Shown piece after piece: positions 1-9,170 of a stretch of DNA of 64,000 nucleotides. Position numbers and translations under genes: made by a program. A model generated the notes under the pieces. The model worked only from the letters and a program-made list of their open reading frames with translations, was not told where the DNA came from and did not search any database. This DNA is from Stenopsyche tienmushanensis (taxonomy: Eukaryota; Arthropoda; Insecta; Trichoptera; Stenopsychidae), in NCBI GenBank assembly GCA_008973525.1, contig WACJ01000059.1, positions 620,001-684,000 on the forward strand, in the 5' to 3' direction. Position 1 is the stretch's first letter. The number at the start of each line of letters is the position of its first letter.

Positions 1-3000
1 TTTTCAAGCTCGGCGAGCCCTGCGACAATTTATGATGTATAATCTGACGATGTAAAATGGAAAAGGGGTGTTTAAATTCCTCGATAACTTCCAAAGTTGA
101 TGAGGCGCTCCTAATGCAAGGGTTGGTTCCGCAGTGGTTTTATTCCCAAGGTTCGATGCTTGGACTTCTTCAGTTTGGCCCTCGAGTGCTGACGGCGGTG
201 AATTTATGTTCGAACCTTCAGATGCTCAGCGAGCAGGCGTGCTTCCGACCTTCTGGATCGATTGCTGATTCCATTAATCTTCTCGGGAATTTTATTCGAT
301 ATTAATGATGATTTAACGCCGGGTAATTATTTATCGCCCGGGACGCTAGGCATCATGGCGATACGATCGATTTTATATCACCTTAGAAGGTGGCGAGGCT
401 TCGAGGGGATCGAGCAACTTTCAAGATAGAAAAATCTCAAGGTATTAATATCGGTCAATCCGATGTTGAACCATAATCAATTTTGCCGTGTAAGGTAACT
501 TCATTAAAGTTCAGACCATTCATCTTCTTCGTGTTCCACTCATGATGGAGCTTTTTTGTAGGGCAAAGTTTTCTTGTAGCCCACACCTTCAATAAGACGT
601 CGATGTTAACAATTAATATTATTGACTTTTGGGGCGCTGCCAGATTTTCAATGGGCACTTAAATTTCATAGAGGCAATAAATGTACAATTTATGCTGTAC
701 TCTAAGAAGCTCAATTGGATATGGAAAATCCTATATTATTAATAATACGATTTTATGGCTTTGCCTTAAATAGAAACTTTACATACAAGATTGTCGCTAT
801 TGTTTGCGCAAAACATAAAACATCGTTTTTTTCGCAATTAATTACAACAAATTTGATGTTGAACATTTAAATAACGAATTCATTAAACATACTAGCTCTT
901 AATTAAAATCTAAAATAATATTTGAATGCAAACATTCCCACACTATATACTCGTACAATATTTGGATCTTATGCTTATATAGTAGTCTTCATATTATAAT
1001 ATTTGGTTTACAAACTTCATCCATGTTGTTACAGCCGTCTAAACAAATTCATAAATATTATCATAAGCCTTAAAATATTATCTATAACATAAATATTACA
1101 ATAATTTTAGGGAATCAGGATTTGCATAAAGAGATACACAATTTTACAGCTCTTTTTTATCATTGTTGTGCTAAAACAGAGCTGTAAGCACTATTTTATT
1201 GTTGAACGAAGCTCATCAGAACTCATTTTTATCGTTGCATTTATGCTTTAAACTTACATAAGAGATGAAACAATGAATCTACGACGCCTACATGCAGATC
1301 ATTATTGTATTGTTTTCAATGAACTGAAGGATTGAATTTCAAATTTCAATAAAGCAAGTACATACATATGTTTGAACCAAAGATAACTGAAGGTGTTATA
1401 TTCTGTAAGAACTATTGAATGAGGATACCACTAAATCCATACATAATTTTGCAAAAAGAAGCTAAAATCGATCAACCATCGGTATAAAAAGATCGAAAGC
1501 TGCATACTAGTATTAATATGACAACCTAGATGGAAAAAGACCATAGTTTCGATAACATTCACAACAAATTCTAAAGCATATTGTTAATTTCTTATCGCTA
1601 AAGCCTGAATCCTTATTCAAGGTTAAAATCTGAACTTTATCTTAAAAATACATGAATTCAAATGGACAATCACATTGTTATAAATAAACATGCATAATCC
1701 TAAAAATAGCATTTTCGTCATGAGAAATGTTTATGGATGGACAAAGATAAACGACTGAGCCATGACGTACAATCTACATATTTAAGTTCTTAATTTAAAA
1801 ACATGAATTTGAGCAGACTATTCTGAATTAATGATCCAGTATACCACCATAACTAGGAATAAGTCCCAAGTACTAAGCAGAAAAATGAACCAACTCCAGA
1901 TAGATTCGTTTGTACGTCGCCGATCTTGTTTTCTTCTATTTGTCGGGAGCGGAGTTGCGGCCCGCGACTAATTGTATGAAATAAATTATTCAGACTGTTT
2001 CTCCCAGGATGAGGGTGAGGTCAAGCGAACCGACCCCATGGGGGTGAAGAACGACACCTCCGCATAGTGCTGCACACGTTTCTAACGAATTTAACCATTT
2101 AGTTGCACAGACTGCAATTTTAGATTGGATTACCACGACGAAGAGGAATGTGCTCTTGTCCATTTTCAGCCGGTAGCGAAGAGAAATCGCACGAAAAGAC
2201 CGAATCGACGGTAAACAGAGCAGATTCGTTACAGAAGGGCGCCCTTTTTCTAATGTGAACCAAATCGGTTTATGCTTCCCTGGAGAGTCCCTGATAACAC
2301 CATGTATGTAAAGATCGATAAAATCTCGCATTACGTCCAGGGTAATTCCAGATAACTGAAATATAATAAAATTTGCCTAATATGTTGTCGTATGGTAATA
2401 AATCTCCATATCACCAAATAACCGTAGCATATCGTAATCTTTCGAATGTTGATCATATATATTTATTTATATAGACGAACTTCATTCAATTTGATTCAAA
2501 TCTAAATATGTTTAAATCTACGTATAATATTAGCTCAAATTTCCATAGAATATATAATATTATTATTTATATTTATTGAATTATTCATTATAATACTGAT
2601 ATATTATAATAATGTAATCATTTCGACTATGAACGTTCATTAAAGGCTTGTTTTAAGCTAACCACGTTCTGTTATTTTATTAATTATTATAAAAATTTGT
2701 CTTCCAAATTAACAAATTCATAGGATTTAGATCTTATATGCTGAATCAAGCAAAATATTTTTATTGTCGGCAACCAGATTTTTCGATGATGCATTTGTGT
2801 ATTCAAAATCATGATTATGAAGCGACTATTGCGTCCCAAATCATGAAATGCTGTTTCAAATTAAATAAGCTATAAATTAAATATGAGTTCCAAAAAGACT
2901 ATTATTTTAGTTCAAAATAAGGACAATTTGACACTAAAATAGTTTACAATCGTTTTCACATTCATCATCCTGACCAGCAAAATACTATAAGTTTACAAGT

Positions 3001-3482
3001 AAATTCTTGTAGCAACACAAAGAATAAGAATTTGTGAATGAATACATTAGCAGACCTTGGTAATATACTACCTGATCAATCTCAACGTCCTTTCTTCGTT
3101 AACTTTGTGGCGGTCATGCGTTTATAGTGATAGCAAGAATTTTGCGGACAGCTCAAAGGACTCGCATGAATGAACGACGTAGGCATTCATGGATGGAACA
3201 AAAATGGTAATATTTCAAAAACGCCACGCCGTGTTATGTTTAAGTCAAGTTGTCGAGGTACAAATTCAGTTTACTGCAGACTATTGTGGGACAATAAGTG
3301 AAATAGCATTCTTCATCCGTAAATGGGATTCCGATGACAATGGAGACCCGTTTACAAAAGCTCTTTGTATATCCAAACGGTGTTGATGAAACCGGTCACG
3401 TTTTAATAATCCGCAACAGCAGCCGGTAATAGTTGCATATTGACCATTTGTACCATCATCCAAATGTAGCATTTGGGCGATT
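1..3482. other. AT-rich intronic sequence, no gene recognised
   Basis: Stop-rich, AT-rich DNA with only short unrecognisable open frames. Two GC-richer patches (about 1-450 and 1900-2340) stand out by eye against the flanks. They could be conserved non-coding DNA, but no domain or splice structure supports coding. I assign the stretch to the long intron upstream of the teneurin exons at 60 kb, as an inference from gene position only. Confidence 0.5.
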
Positions 3483-3486
3483 AAGG
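3483..3486. repeat. Target-site duplication AAGG, left copy
   Basis: AAGG directly precedes the TG of the left LTR, and the same AAGG follows the CA of the right LTR at 10308-10311. A 4-bp duplication is the size usual for Ty3/gypsy-type integrases. It fixes both outer ends of the element. Confidence 0.85.
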
Positions 3487-3582
3487 TGTTACGGACAGCG
3501 GCTGGACAGGGAAATCCTACCGGCTGCGCCAAAAATAATGTTACGGACAGCGGCTGGACAGGGAAATCCTACCGGCTGCCCC
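3487..3582 (-). repeat. 52-bp tandem duplication in U5 with a nested PBS
   Basis: TGTTACGGACAGCGG begins at 3487 and again at 3539. The first 52-bp unit contains a full copy of the PBS complement (3513-3531). The second contains only its first 16 bases (3564-3579) before diverging to CCCATAT. The corresponding region of the other LTR starts at 9171, and there a further partial unit (9144-9170) carries the functional PBS. Confidence 0.9.
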
Positions 3583-4295
3583 ATATTTTATTATGATCAT
3601 TCTATGCGAGCAAGTTGATTCTTTGTTGAGTGTAAGTTTGCGGGAAATGCAGGAAAACTTGAAGGTTGTTGTAATGAAACTTGATTATACAGTGACTAAG
3701 TTTATTTATAACACAACACAAGAACACACATTTAAGATTTATAACAGAGGCCTTAATTCACAACCGCGAAGGATGAGTCCTTCAGGACTATTCTCGTTAA
3801 GTTACATGATGAATTGAACGATGACTAACTGACTGTCGAGTCAGAGTCGGAGAAGTCTGGACGAACGAACGAAAGAAGAACGAAGAGCGAAGTGCGAAGT
3901 GCGGTCGGGTATATAAGGACAGTGAACCTGGAAGTTAGGGAAAGGGTAAGTTCAATGTAGTTAACCAATAAGGGTGTTTGAAAATGACGTTATGTGTCTT
4001 GAGGGTGTGGTCATAGAGATGCCCAACAGTGGCACGAGAGCCATGAAATGCGAAGAGAGACACCGAATTGAGAAGACAAAGGACAGGTGACTTTTAGATA
4101 GAGAAGCAATGAAACTTGCTAATAAATCCTGTCATTGTAATGACCGGGAAGAGTCAACCAATGTGACGTGGGTTAAGGGATCGCGATGCATCCGGCAGTA
4201 GATGCGAAGAATAGATAACGGAATAACAACCAAATGCGTTTTCATGATGGTTGCGTGGCGTGAGAAAGGCTTAAGGGATGTAATAAAGTATTGAG

Positions 4296-4520
4296 ATTAT
4301 GGTTTGCATAGAAGTCATACGACATGGGAAAGGACTGAAGGGATGCAAAAGACAAAGGGCCATAAAATGGTGAACTATGGCTTGCATAAAAGTCGTATGA
4401 CATGAGAAAAACTAAAGGGATGCAATGCAATAAAAAGACAAAGGGTCGTAAAGGAGGTGAAATTATGGTTTGTATAGAGATCGTAAGACATGGGAAAAGA
4501 ATTAAGGGATGTAAGGGCAA
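4296..4520 (-). repeat. Three diverged ~78-88 bp repeats in U3
   Basis: Units start at 4296, 4374 and 4462 on the + strand, each opening with (A)TTATGG/CTATGG-TTTG(C/T)ATA followed by a GACATG(G/A)GAAA block and an AAGGGATG(C/T)A block. The same three units recur at 9980-10204 in the other LTR. Tandem repeats in U3 often act as enhancers in LTR elements; that role is inferred here. Confidence 0.75.
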
Positions 4521-4623
4521 ATAGGTGGCAGGTGTTTAAGATTGGAAAAGATGTGGGTGGACACGCAATACGATTGAATATAAATAAATGCGTGATACAA
4601 CCACATCGAAGGGGTACATAACA

Positions 4624-4634
4624 CCTCCCCCATT
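4624..4634 (-). promoter_or_regulatory. Polypurine tract (plus-strand primer)
   Basis: Directly inside the 3' LTR, the minus strand reads AATGGGGGAGG followed by the LTR start TGTTATG. A purine run abutting the 3' LTR is the expected primer for plus-strand DNA synthesis, and it confirms the element's orientation. Confidence 0.85.
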
Positions 4635-5925
4635 AAAAATAAACATATAGGGAAAATATATGGTTTATGAAAGGAAATTTGGGAGTGACCAGCTTAGAAG
4701 TTACAAAGTGGGAATGGTTTCCTACTTAAGAATAACAGTGGTGTAAGAACAATAAGTTTGATTGTGATAAGATTCTATACAAAAATAAGAATTAGAAAAA
4801 AAATCTCCTTTTAGAGAGTGGTATAAGTTTAGGTTATACAATGCAAAAAGTATAATGAACTTACTTCATAAGTTATGATAGGAATTGATATAAATCCTAG
4901 AGAAATATCATTTTTGATAAAAGAGTAAGATATAATGACATAAGACGATAAGAGATAAGGTTAGAAAATATCAAAAATTATTAAAAAATTTTTTTTTTTT
5001 TTCAAAGGTATTATAATTATACAATAATAATATAAATGAATCAATGTTGACTGATTATAGCTAACCTTTTTTTTTAAATTTTAATATGCATATAATTTAT
5101 GCAGTTTTAAACTTCTTATTACTAGCTGGAAAAATTCATTTTAAAAGTTTTCTTTTTATACATAAGTAGAAAAATAAGAAATAATTATTAGATTATCCAT
5201 GAAGTCGTAAGTGTATTTAACTTCAAGTGCGTACAATATACAAAAGATATGCCATTTTACTGTAATAATACATTCGTACACAAAGGTTAATCAACAATGT
5301 GAATAATATAAATGGAAATAGTTGTTGATCATTATTGTTAAAATAAAGTAATTTAAAGACATAATATAAAAATAAGAGTTAGAAAAATATCTTTTCTGAA
5401 AGTAGTGCAATTCATGTCAATTTAAATAGAACAATGATAACATAATTATTATGATTTAGAAGAATGCAAATAAAACACATTTTTATTTATTTTATTGTAC
5501 ATAAAAAGTTATAAGAATAGTATAATTATATATTAATAATATTAATTGTAGTGAGAATGTATAAAAAGGAATAATTTATTAGTTAGTAAAAGTCATAAAA
5601 TTATTCAAAAATAATATAAAACAATAAGCATTGTTTGGATATAGTGTGAGAATTAATTTCTTATTACTAAAATGCTGTCAATAATAATAAAAGTAGCATT
5701 CGATTGAGGCTCTAACTTTGCCAGTTAATTGAGAAATTTAAAAGAATACTTTATTTTCAAATTATGCTTTTCTAAGCATCTAAAGATTTTAGTGATCGCG
5801 GTGGATTTATATTTTTATTTCGCGATAATATTTGATTTAGATATCGCGGTGTTCCGTGAAACCTAAGTGACAACTTATAATTAGATATATGTAAAATTCT
5901 TTAAAAGGAATAAATGTATCTGATG
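4635..5925 (-). other. AT-rich 3' internal region of the element, non-coding, with decayed duplications
   Basis: No open frame of note on either strand and no pol or env motif. Blocks resemble each other and the 3' end of gag. For example 5750-5870, with ATCGCGGTGGAT and GATATCGCGGTG, resembles gag at 6100-6240. 5217-5353 resembles 5940-6080. 4784-4860 resembles 5370-5440. It looks like old duplicated gag 3' end that has lost coding capacity. This is a by-eye alignment. Confidence 0.55.
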
Positions 5926-8604
5926 TCAATATAAGAATAGTAATTTAGTACTTGAACAATTTTTATGCAAATGCGTATGATATTGATATATCATTTTAGT
6001 GTAGTAATATATTCCTAAATGAAGTTTGATTAAAAATGATAATAATATAAAAGAAAATAATTGAAAAGCATATTTACTAAAATAGTTCAAATAAAGGTTC
6101 AATTTCAAATTATTCTTTTCAAAACGATCAAATTTGGAAAGTTCATGATTTAAATATCGCGGTATATTTAAGATTATATTTTGCGATGAGAAAAGATTTT
6201 GATTTAGAAATCGCAGTAGAATTTTATGTTGCGATGAAAATGAATCATGATTTAAATCTTGAGTTTTACACTTTAATAAGAGTTGATCTCGAATTATATT
6301 TCGAGCTGAATTATTGAATGAGAATTTATCTCGATTTAGACTTTGAATTTTACTCTTTAATAAGAATTGATCTCGAATTATATCTCGAGCTGAATTAGTA
6401 GTTTTGTTTGAGAATTGATCTCGAATTAGATATCGCGATGGATTAATATTTTTATTTGAGAGTTGATCTCGATTTATATGTTGCGATGGATTAATAGTTT
6501 TATTTGAGAGTTGATCTCGATTTATATGTTGCGATGGATTAATAGTTTTATTTGAGAGTTGATCTCGATTTAGATGTTGCGATGAATTAATAGTTTTATT
6601 TGAGAGTTGATCTCGATTTAGATATCGCAATGGATTAATAGTTTTATTTGAGAGTTGATCTCGATTTAGATATTGCGATGGATTAATATTTTTATTTGAG
6701 AGTTGATCTCGATTTATATGTTGCGATGGATTAAGAGTTTTATTTGAGAGTTGATCTCGATTTAGATGTCGCGATGAATTAATAGTTTTATTTGAGAGTT
6801 GATCTCGAATTAGATATCGCGATGGATTAATATTTTTATTTGAGAGTTGATCTCGATTTAGATGTTGCGATGAATTAATAGTTTTATTTGAGAGTTGATC
6901 TCGATTTAGATATCGCAATGGATTAAGAGTTTTATTTGAGAGTTGATCTCGATTTAGATATCGCAATGGATTAAGAGTTTTATTTGAGAGTTGATCTCGA
7001 TTTATATGTTGCGATGGATTAATAGTTTTATTTGAGAGTTGATCTCGATTTAGATGTCGCAATGGATTAATAGTTTTATTTGAGAGTTGATCTCGATTTA
7101 TATGTTGCGATGGATTAATAGTTTTATTTGAGAGTTGATCTCGATTTAGATGTTGCGATGAATTAATAGTTTTAATGTTCGAATTATTTAGAGAATACGA
7201 TTCGTTTTGAGAATTTGAAAGAATTTGAGAATCCGTACGATTTTGAGTATTCGCATTATTTTTAATGTTCGAATTATTTAGAGAATACGATTCGTTTTGA
7301 GGATTTGAAAGAATTTGAGAATCCGTACGATTTTGAGTATTCGCATTATTTTTAATGTTCGAATTATTTAGAGAATACGATTCGTTTTGAGAATTTGAAA
7401 GAATTTGAGAATCCGTACGATTTTGAGGATTCGAATTATTTTTAATGTTCGAATTATTTAGAGAATACGATTCGTTTTGAGGATTTGAAAGAATTTGAGA
7501 ATCCGTACGATTTTGAGGATTCGAATTATTTTTAATGTTCGAATTATTTAGAGAATACGATTCGTTTTGAGGATTTGAAAGAATTTGAGAATCCGTACGA
7601 TTTTGAGGATTCGAATTATTTTTAATGTTCGAATTATTTAGAGAATGCGATTGAATCTGAAGATTCGAATTATTTTTTAAAATTGAATGATTTGGGAAAA
7701 TAGAGTCATTTTGACGAAATTCTTGATTTTGAGAAATTAAATAATTTCGATGATTTGATTGACTTTGAGAATCGGAATCATTTTGTTGACGATGGGAAAA
7801 AAGGTGAGAACGCGGCTTATTTTGATATCGTTTGTTATTGAATTCCCGTTTACGACATTCTCGTAATTGGTGACCGTGCTTTTTGCAATATTTACAAAAT
7901 TGGGGATGTGAACTAAAAGCGAAGTTAAAATGGGCTTCCGTTTTAATATGCATTGTATCGCAATTATTCGAAGGCATTTTTATATCATTGAAAGATGATT
8001 GATCGGATGGTATATAATTATTAAACTTGGAGTTTCGCGGATTATTCGAATATTCTTTTTGAATACAATTGTTTATACTTTCCTCTTCGAGAGCATAAGC
8101 GCATGCTTCTTCGAAAGATTTAGGATTTCGTACACGCAGATTAAAATGATAAATAGGTAATAGTCCGATCATATATGCGTGTAAACCGAATTCGCGAATA
8201 ACTTTCTGTTTACCTTTGAGTTCAGCTTCATTCGTTGTATTATTTTTAACGGTTTGTAAGATATTATAAAGACATAATTCAAAACGGTGAGAGAAATCTT
8301 GTACTGATTCATTTGGTGATTGAGAGAGTGTTTGTAATTTTAGTAGGGAAAACTCTTTCTTTGGAAGAAATCTTTTCTCTAAAAAGTTTCTGTAGGAGGG
8401 CCAATCTATAAAATCGCGGGTTCTCATGATTAAATTCGCTCGACCAGTAACTCGAGTTTGAATAAATAGAAATATAATTGGCTTTTGTGCATCGCTAGCT
8501 AAAGTATAAGCGTTGTTACAATTTGATACGAAAGTTGAAACATTGTCTGAGCCGTCAAATGTCGTAATAAATTTAATTAAAATTTCTAGTTCTATTTCCG
8601 CCAT
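5926..8604 (-). CDS. Gag polyprotein of LTR retrotransposon, with long Asn-rich repeat domain
   Basis: 892 residues, intact. The ATG at 8604 is the first codon of the frame with a strong context (A at -3, G at +4). Residues about 1-180 resemble the retrotransposon Gag capsid region, with the WPSYRNFLEKRF and QSPNESVQDFSHRFE segments typical of gypsy-type Gag. Residues 237-250 form a CX2CX4HX4C zinc knuckle for RNA binding. Residues about 309-477 are five and a partial copies of a 30-residue unit (LNNSNIKNN...). Residues about 478-732 are sixteen copies of a 16-residue unit built on RDQLSNKTIN, decaying toward the C-terminus. Residues about 845-868 are hydrophobic and could be membrane-seeking, though this may be a by-product of AT-rich sequence. 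Usual insect gypsy Gags are about 300-450 residues, so this one is about twice as long. It is the only protein of the element; assembly and genome packaging are its expected roles. Confidence 0.9.
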   Translation of the reverse strand: MAEIELEILIKFITTFDGSDNVSTFVSNCNNAYTLASDAQKPIIFLFIQTRVTGRANLIMRTRDFIDWPSYRNFLEKRFLPKKEFSLLKLQTLSQSPNESVQDFSHRFELCLYNILQTVKNNTTNEAELKGKQKVIREFGLHAYMIGLLPIYHFNLRVRNPKSFEEACAYALEEESINNCIQKEYSNNPRNSKFNNYIPSDQSSFNDIKMPSNNCDTMHIKTEAHFNFAFSSHPQFCKYCKKHGHQLRECRKREFNNKRYQNKPRSHLFSHRQQNDSDSQSQSNHRNYLISQNQEFRQNDSIFPNHSILKNNSNLQIQSHSLNNSNIKNNSNPQNRTDSQILSNPQNESYSLNNSNIKNNSNPQNRTDSQILSNPQNESYSLNNSNIKNNSNPQNRTDSQILSNSQNESYSLNNSNIKNNANTQNRTDSQILSNPQNESYSLNNSNIKNNANTQNRTDSQILSNSQNESYSLNNSNIKTINSSQHLNRDQLSNKTINPSQHINRDQLSNKTINPLRHLNRDQLSNKTINPSQHINRDQLSNKTLNPLRYLNRDQLSNKTLNPLRYLNRDQLSNKTINSSQHLNRDQLSNKNINPSRYLIRDQLSNKTINSSRHLNRDQLSNKTLNPSQHINRDQLSNKNINPSQYLNRDQLSNKTINPLRYLNRDQLSNKTINSSQHLNRDQLSNKTINPSQHINRDQLSNKTINPSQHINRDQLSNKNINPSRYLIRDQFSNKTTNSARDIIRDQFLLKSKIQSLNRDKFSFNNSARNIIRDQLLLKCKTQDLNHDSFSSQHKILLRFLNQNLFSSQNIILNIPRYLNHELSKFDRFEKNNLKLNLYLNYFSKYAFQLFSFILLSFLIKLHLGIYYYTKMIYQYHTHLHKNCSSTKLLFLY
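6410..7176 (-). repeat. 48-bp tandem array inside gag (16 units)
   Basis: GAGAGTTGATCTC recurs exactly every 48 bp from 6458 to 7130 (15 units), plus a variant unit at 6410 and degenerate units below it. The period is a multiple of 3, so the array stays in frame as a 16-residue peptide repeat. Units alternate a few variants (ATATGTTGCGATGG, AGATATCGCAATGG, AGATGTCGCGATGA), which suggests unequal exchange or template slippage. Confidence 0.95.
7171..7680 (-). repeat. 90-bp tandem array inside gag (5 units plus a partial)
   Basis: TTTAATGTTCGAATTATTTA starts at 7171, 7261, 7351, 7441, 7531 and 7621. The spacing is exactly 90 bp, giving an in-frame 30-residue repeat rich in Asn and Ser. Units differ by only a few bases (GTATTCGC versus GGATTCGA). 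It lies directly next to the 48-bp array. Confidence 0.95.
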
Positions 8605-9144
8605 GATAGAAATTAGTATACGCGAAAATAAGACAAAAATAAAGAATAGAATAAGACGAAGAAAATGTGCAATTTAAAGGCTTACACAGTGAAGGAAATT
8701 ACTGCTATACGCAGGCGTTGAGGAACTGCTTGATGAAGTCGGCGTTCACTTGAGGGCTGAAGATTCGGCAGAACCGAAACCTTGACAGCTGGTGAAGTCG
8801 GCGTTCACTGGAGGGCTGAAGATTCGGCAGAACCGAAACCTTGACAGCTGGTGAAGTCGGCGTTCACTGGAGGGCTGAAGATTCGGCAGAACCGAAACCT
8901 TGACAGCTGGTGAAGTCGGCGTTCACTGGAGGGCTGAAGATTCTCAACTTGCTGCGAATGATATCTGGATCGATATCCTCTTGGGTGTGTCTACGGTGAC
9001 GTCGTGGTTCTTCCGTAGATGACTCCAATCGGTGAGATCCAAAATAGAGATCGGATCGTGCAGAAGTTAAAGGATTAATATCCACCAGGATATAACCACG
9101 GTGAAGAAGGCGATTCTTCCGTAGTCGCTTCCCGTTGATCTGCA
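8605..9144 (-). other. Untranslated leader of the LTR element
   Basis: About 540 nt between the PBS and the Gag ATG. It is GC-richer than the rest of the element interior and contains the 59-bp array. An open frame spans 9145-8864, but it opens with TTG rather than ATG and has no recognisable domain, so I treat the region as leader, the likely site of packaging signals. Confidence 0.7.
8734..8943 (-). repeat. 59-bp tandem array in the leader (3.5 units)
   Basis: TGAAGTCGGCGTTCACT starts at 8734, 8793, 8852 and 8911, exactly 59 bp apart; the fourth unit breaks off near 8943. Each complete unit carries TTCGGCAGAACCGAA, a 5-bp stem with a 5-nt loop, so the RNA leader could show a row of small hairpins. 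Confidence 0.92.
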
Positions 9145-9163
9145 AATCCTACCGGCTGCGCCA
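9145..9163 (-). promoter_or_regulatory. Primer binding site, tRNA-Ser type
   Basis: The minus strand reads TGGCGCAGCCGGTAGGATT, seven bases inside the 5' LTR. It is complementary to a tRNA 3' end (CCA preceded by the acceptor and T-arm), and the acceptor/T-arm bases fit eukaryotic tRNA-Ser. The tRNA identity rests on general knowledge, not on a search. Confidence 0.8.
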
Positions 9164-9170
9164 AAAATAA

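Larger units (their letters stand above)
3487..4623 (-). repeat. 3' LTR (left in window)
   Basis: 1137 bp, matching 9171-10307 at a constant offset of 5684. In element orientation it begins TGTTATGTACC (at 4623) and ends CCGTAACA (at 3487). On the minus strand a TATAAATA at 3710-3703 is a plausible promoter TATA, and an AATAAA near 3593-3586 a plausible poly(A) signal. This would make U3 roughly 4623-3740 and U5 the part nearest 3487; these sub-boundaries are inferred. Short open frames inside it (3593-3817 +, 4242-4520 -) recur unchanged in the other LTR and are probably not genes. Confidence 0.93.

Noticed and set aside
3907..3955. TATATAAGG followed by GGGTAAGTTC on the + strand of the LTR, as an antisense promoter with splice donor into the teneurin gene
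   Set aside because: A start about 30 bp after the TATA would fall within a few bases of the donor, leaving no real exon. The match is probably chance.
3593..4520. Open frames inside the LTR (3593-3817 + and 4242-4520 -), repeated at 9277-9501 and 9926-10204
   Set aside because: They recur only because the LTR is duplicated. They match no protein family and lie across regulatory repeats.
6410..7680. Tandem arrays considered as a CRISPR-like or satellite array
   Set aside because: They are in-frame, spacer-free coding repeats within one intact gag frame.
8864..9145. 93-residue minus-strand frame in the element leader starting next to the PBS
   Set aside because: It opens with TTG, not ATG, includes tandem-repeat leader sequence and has no domain.
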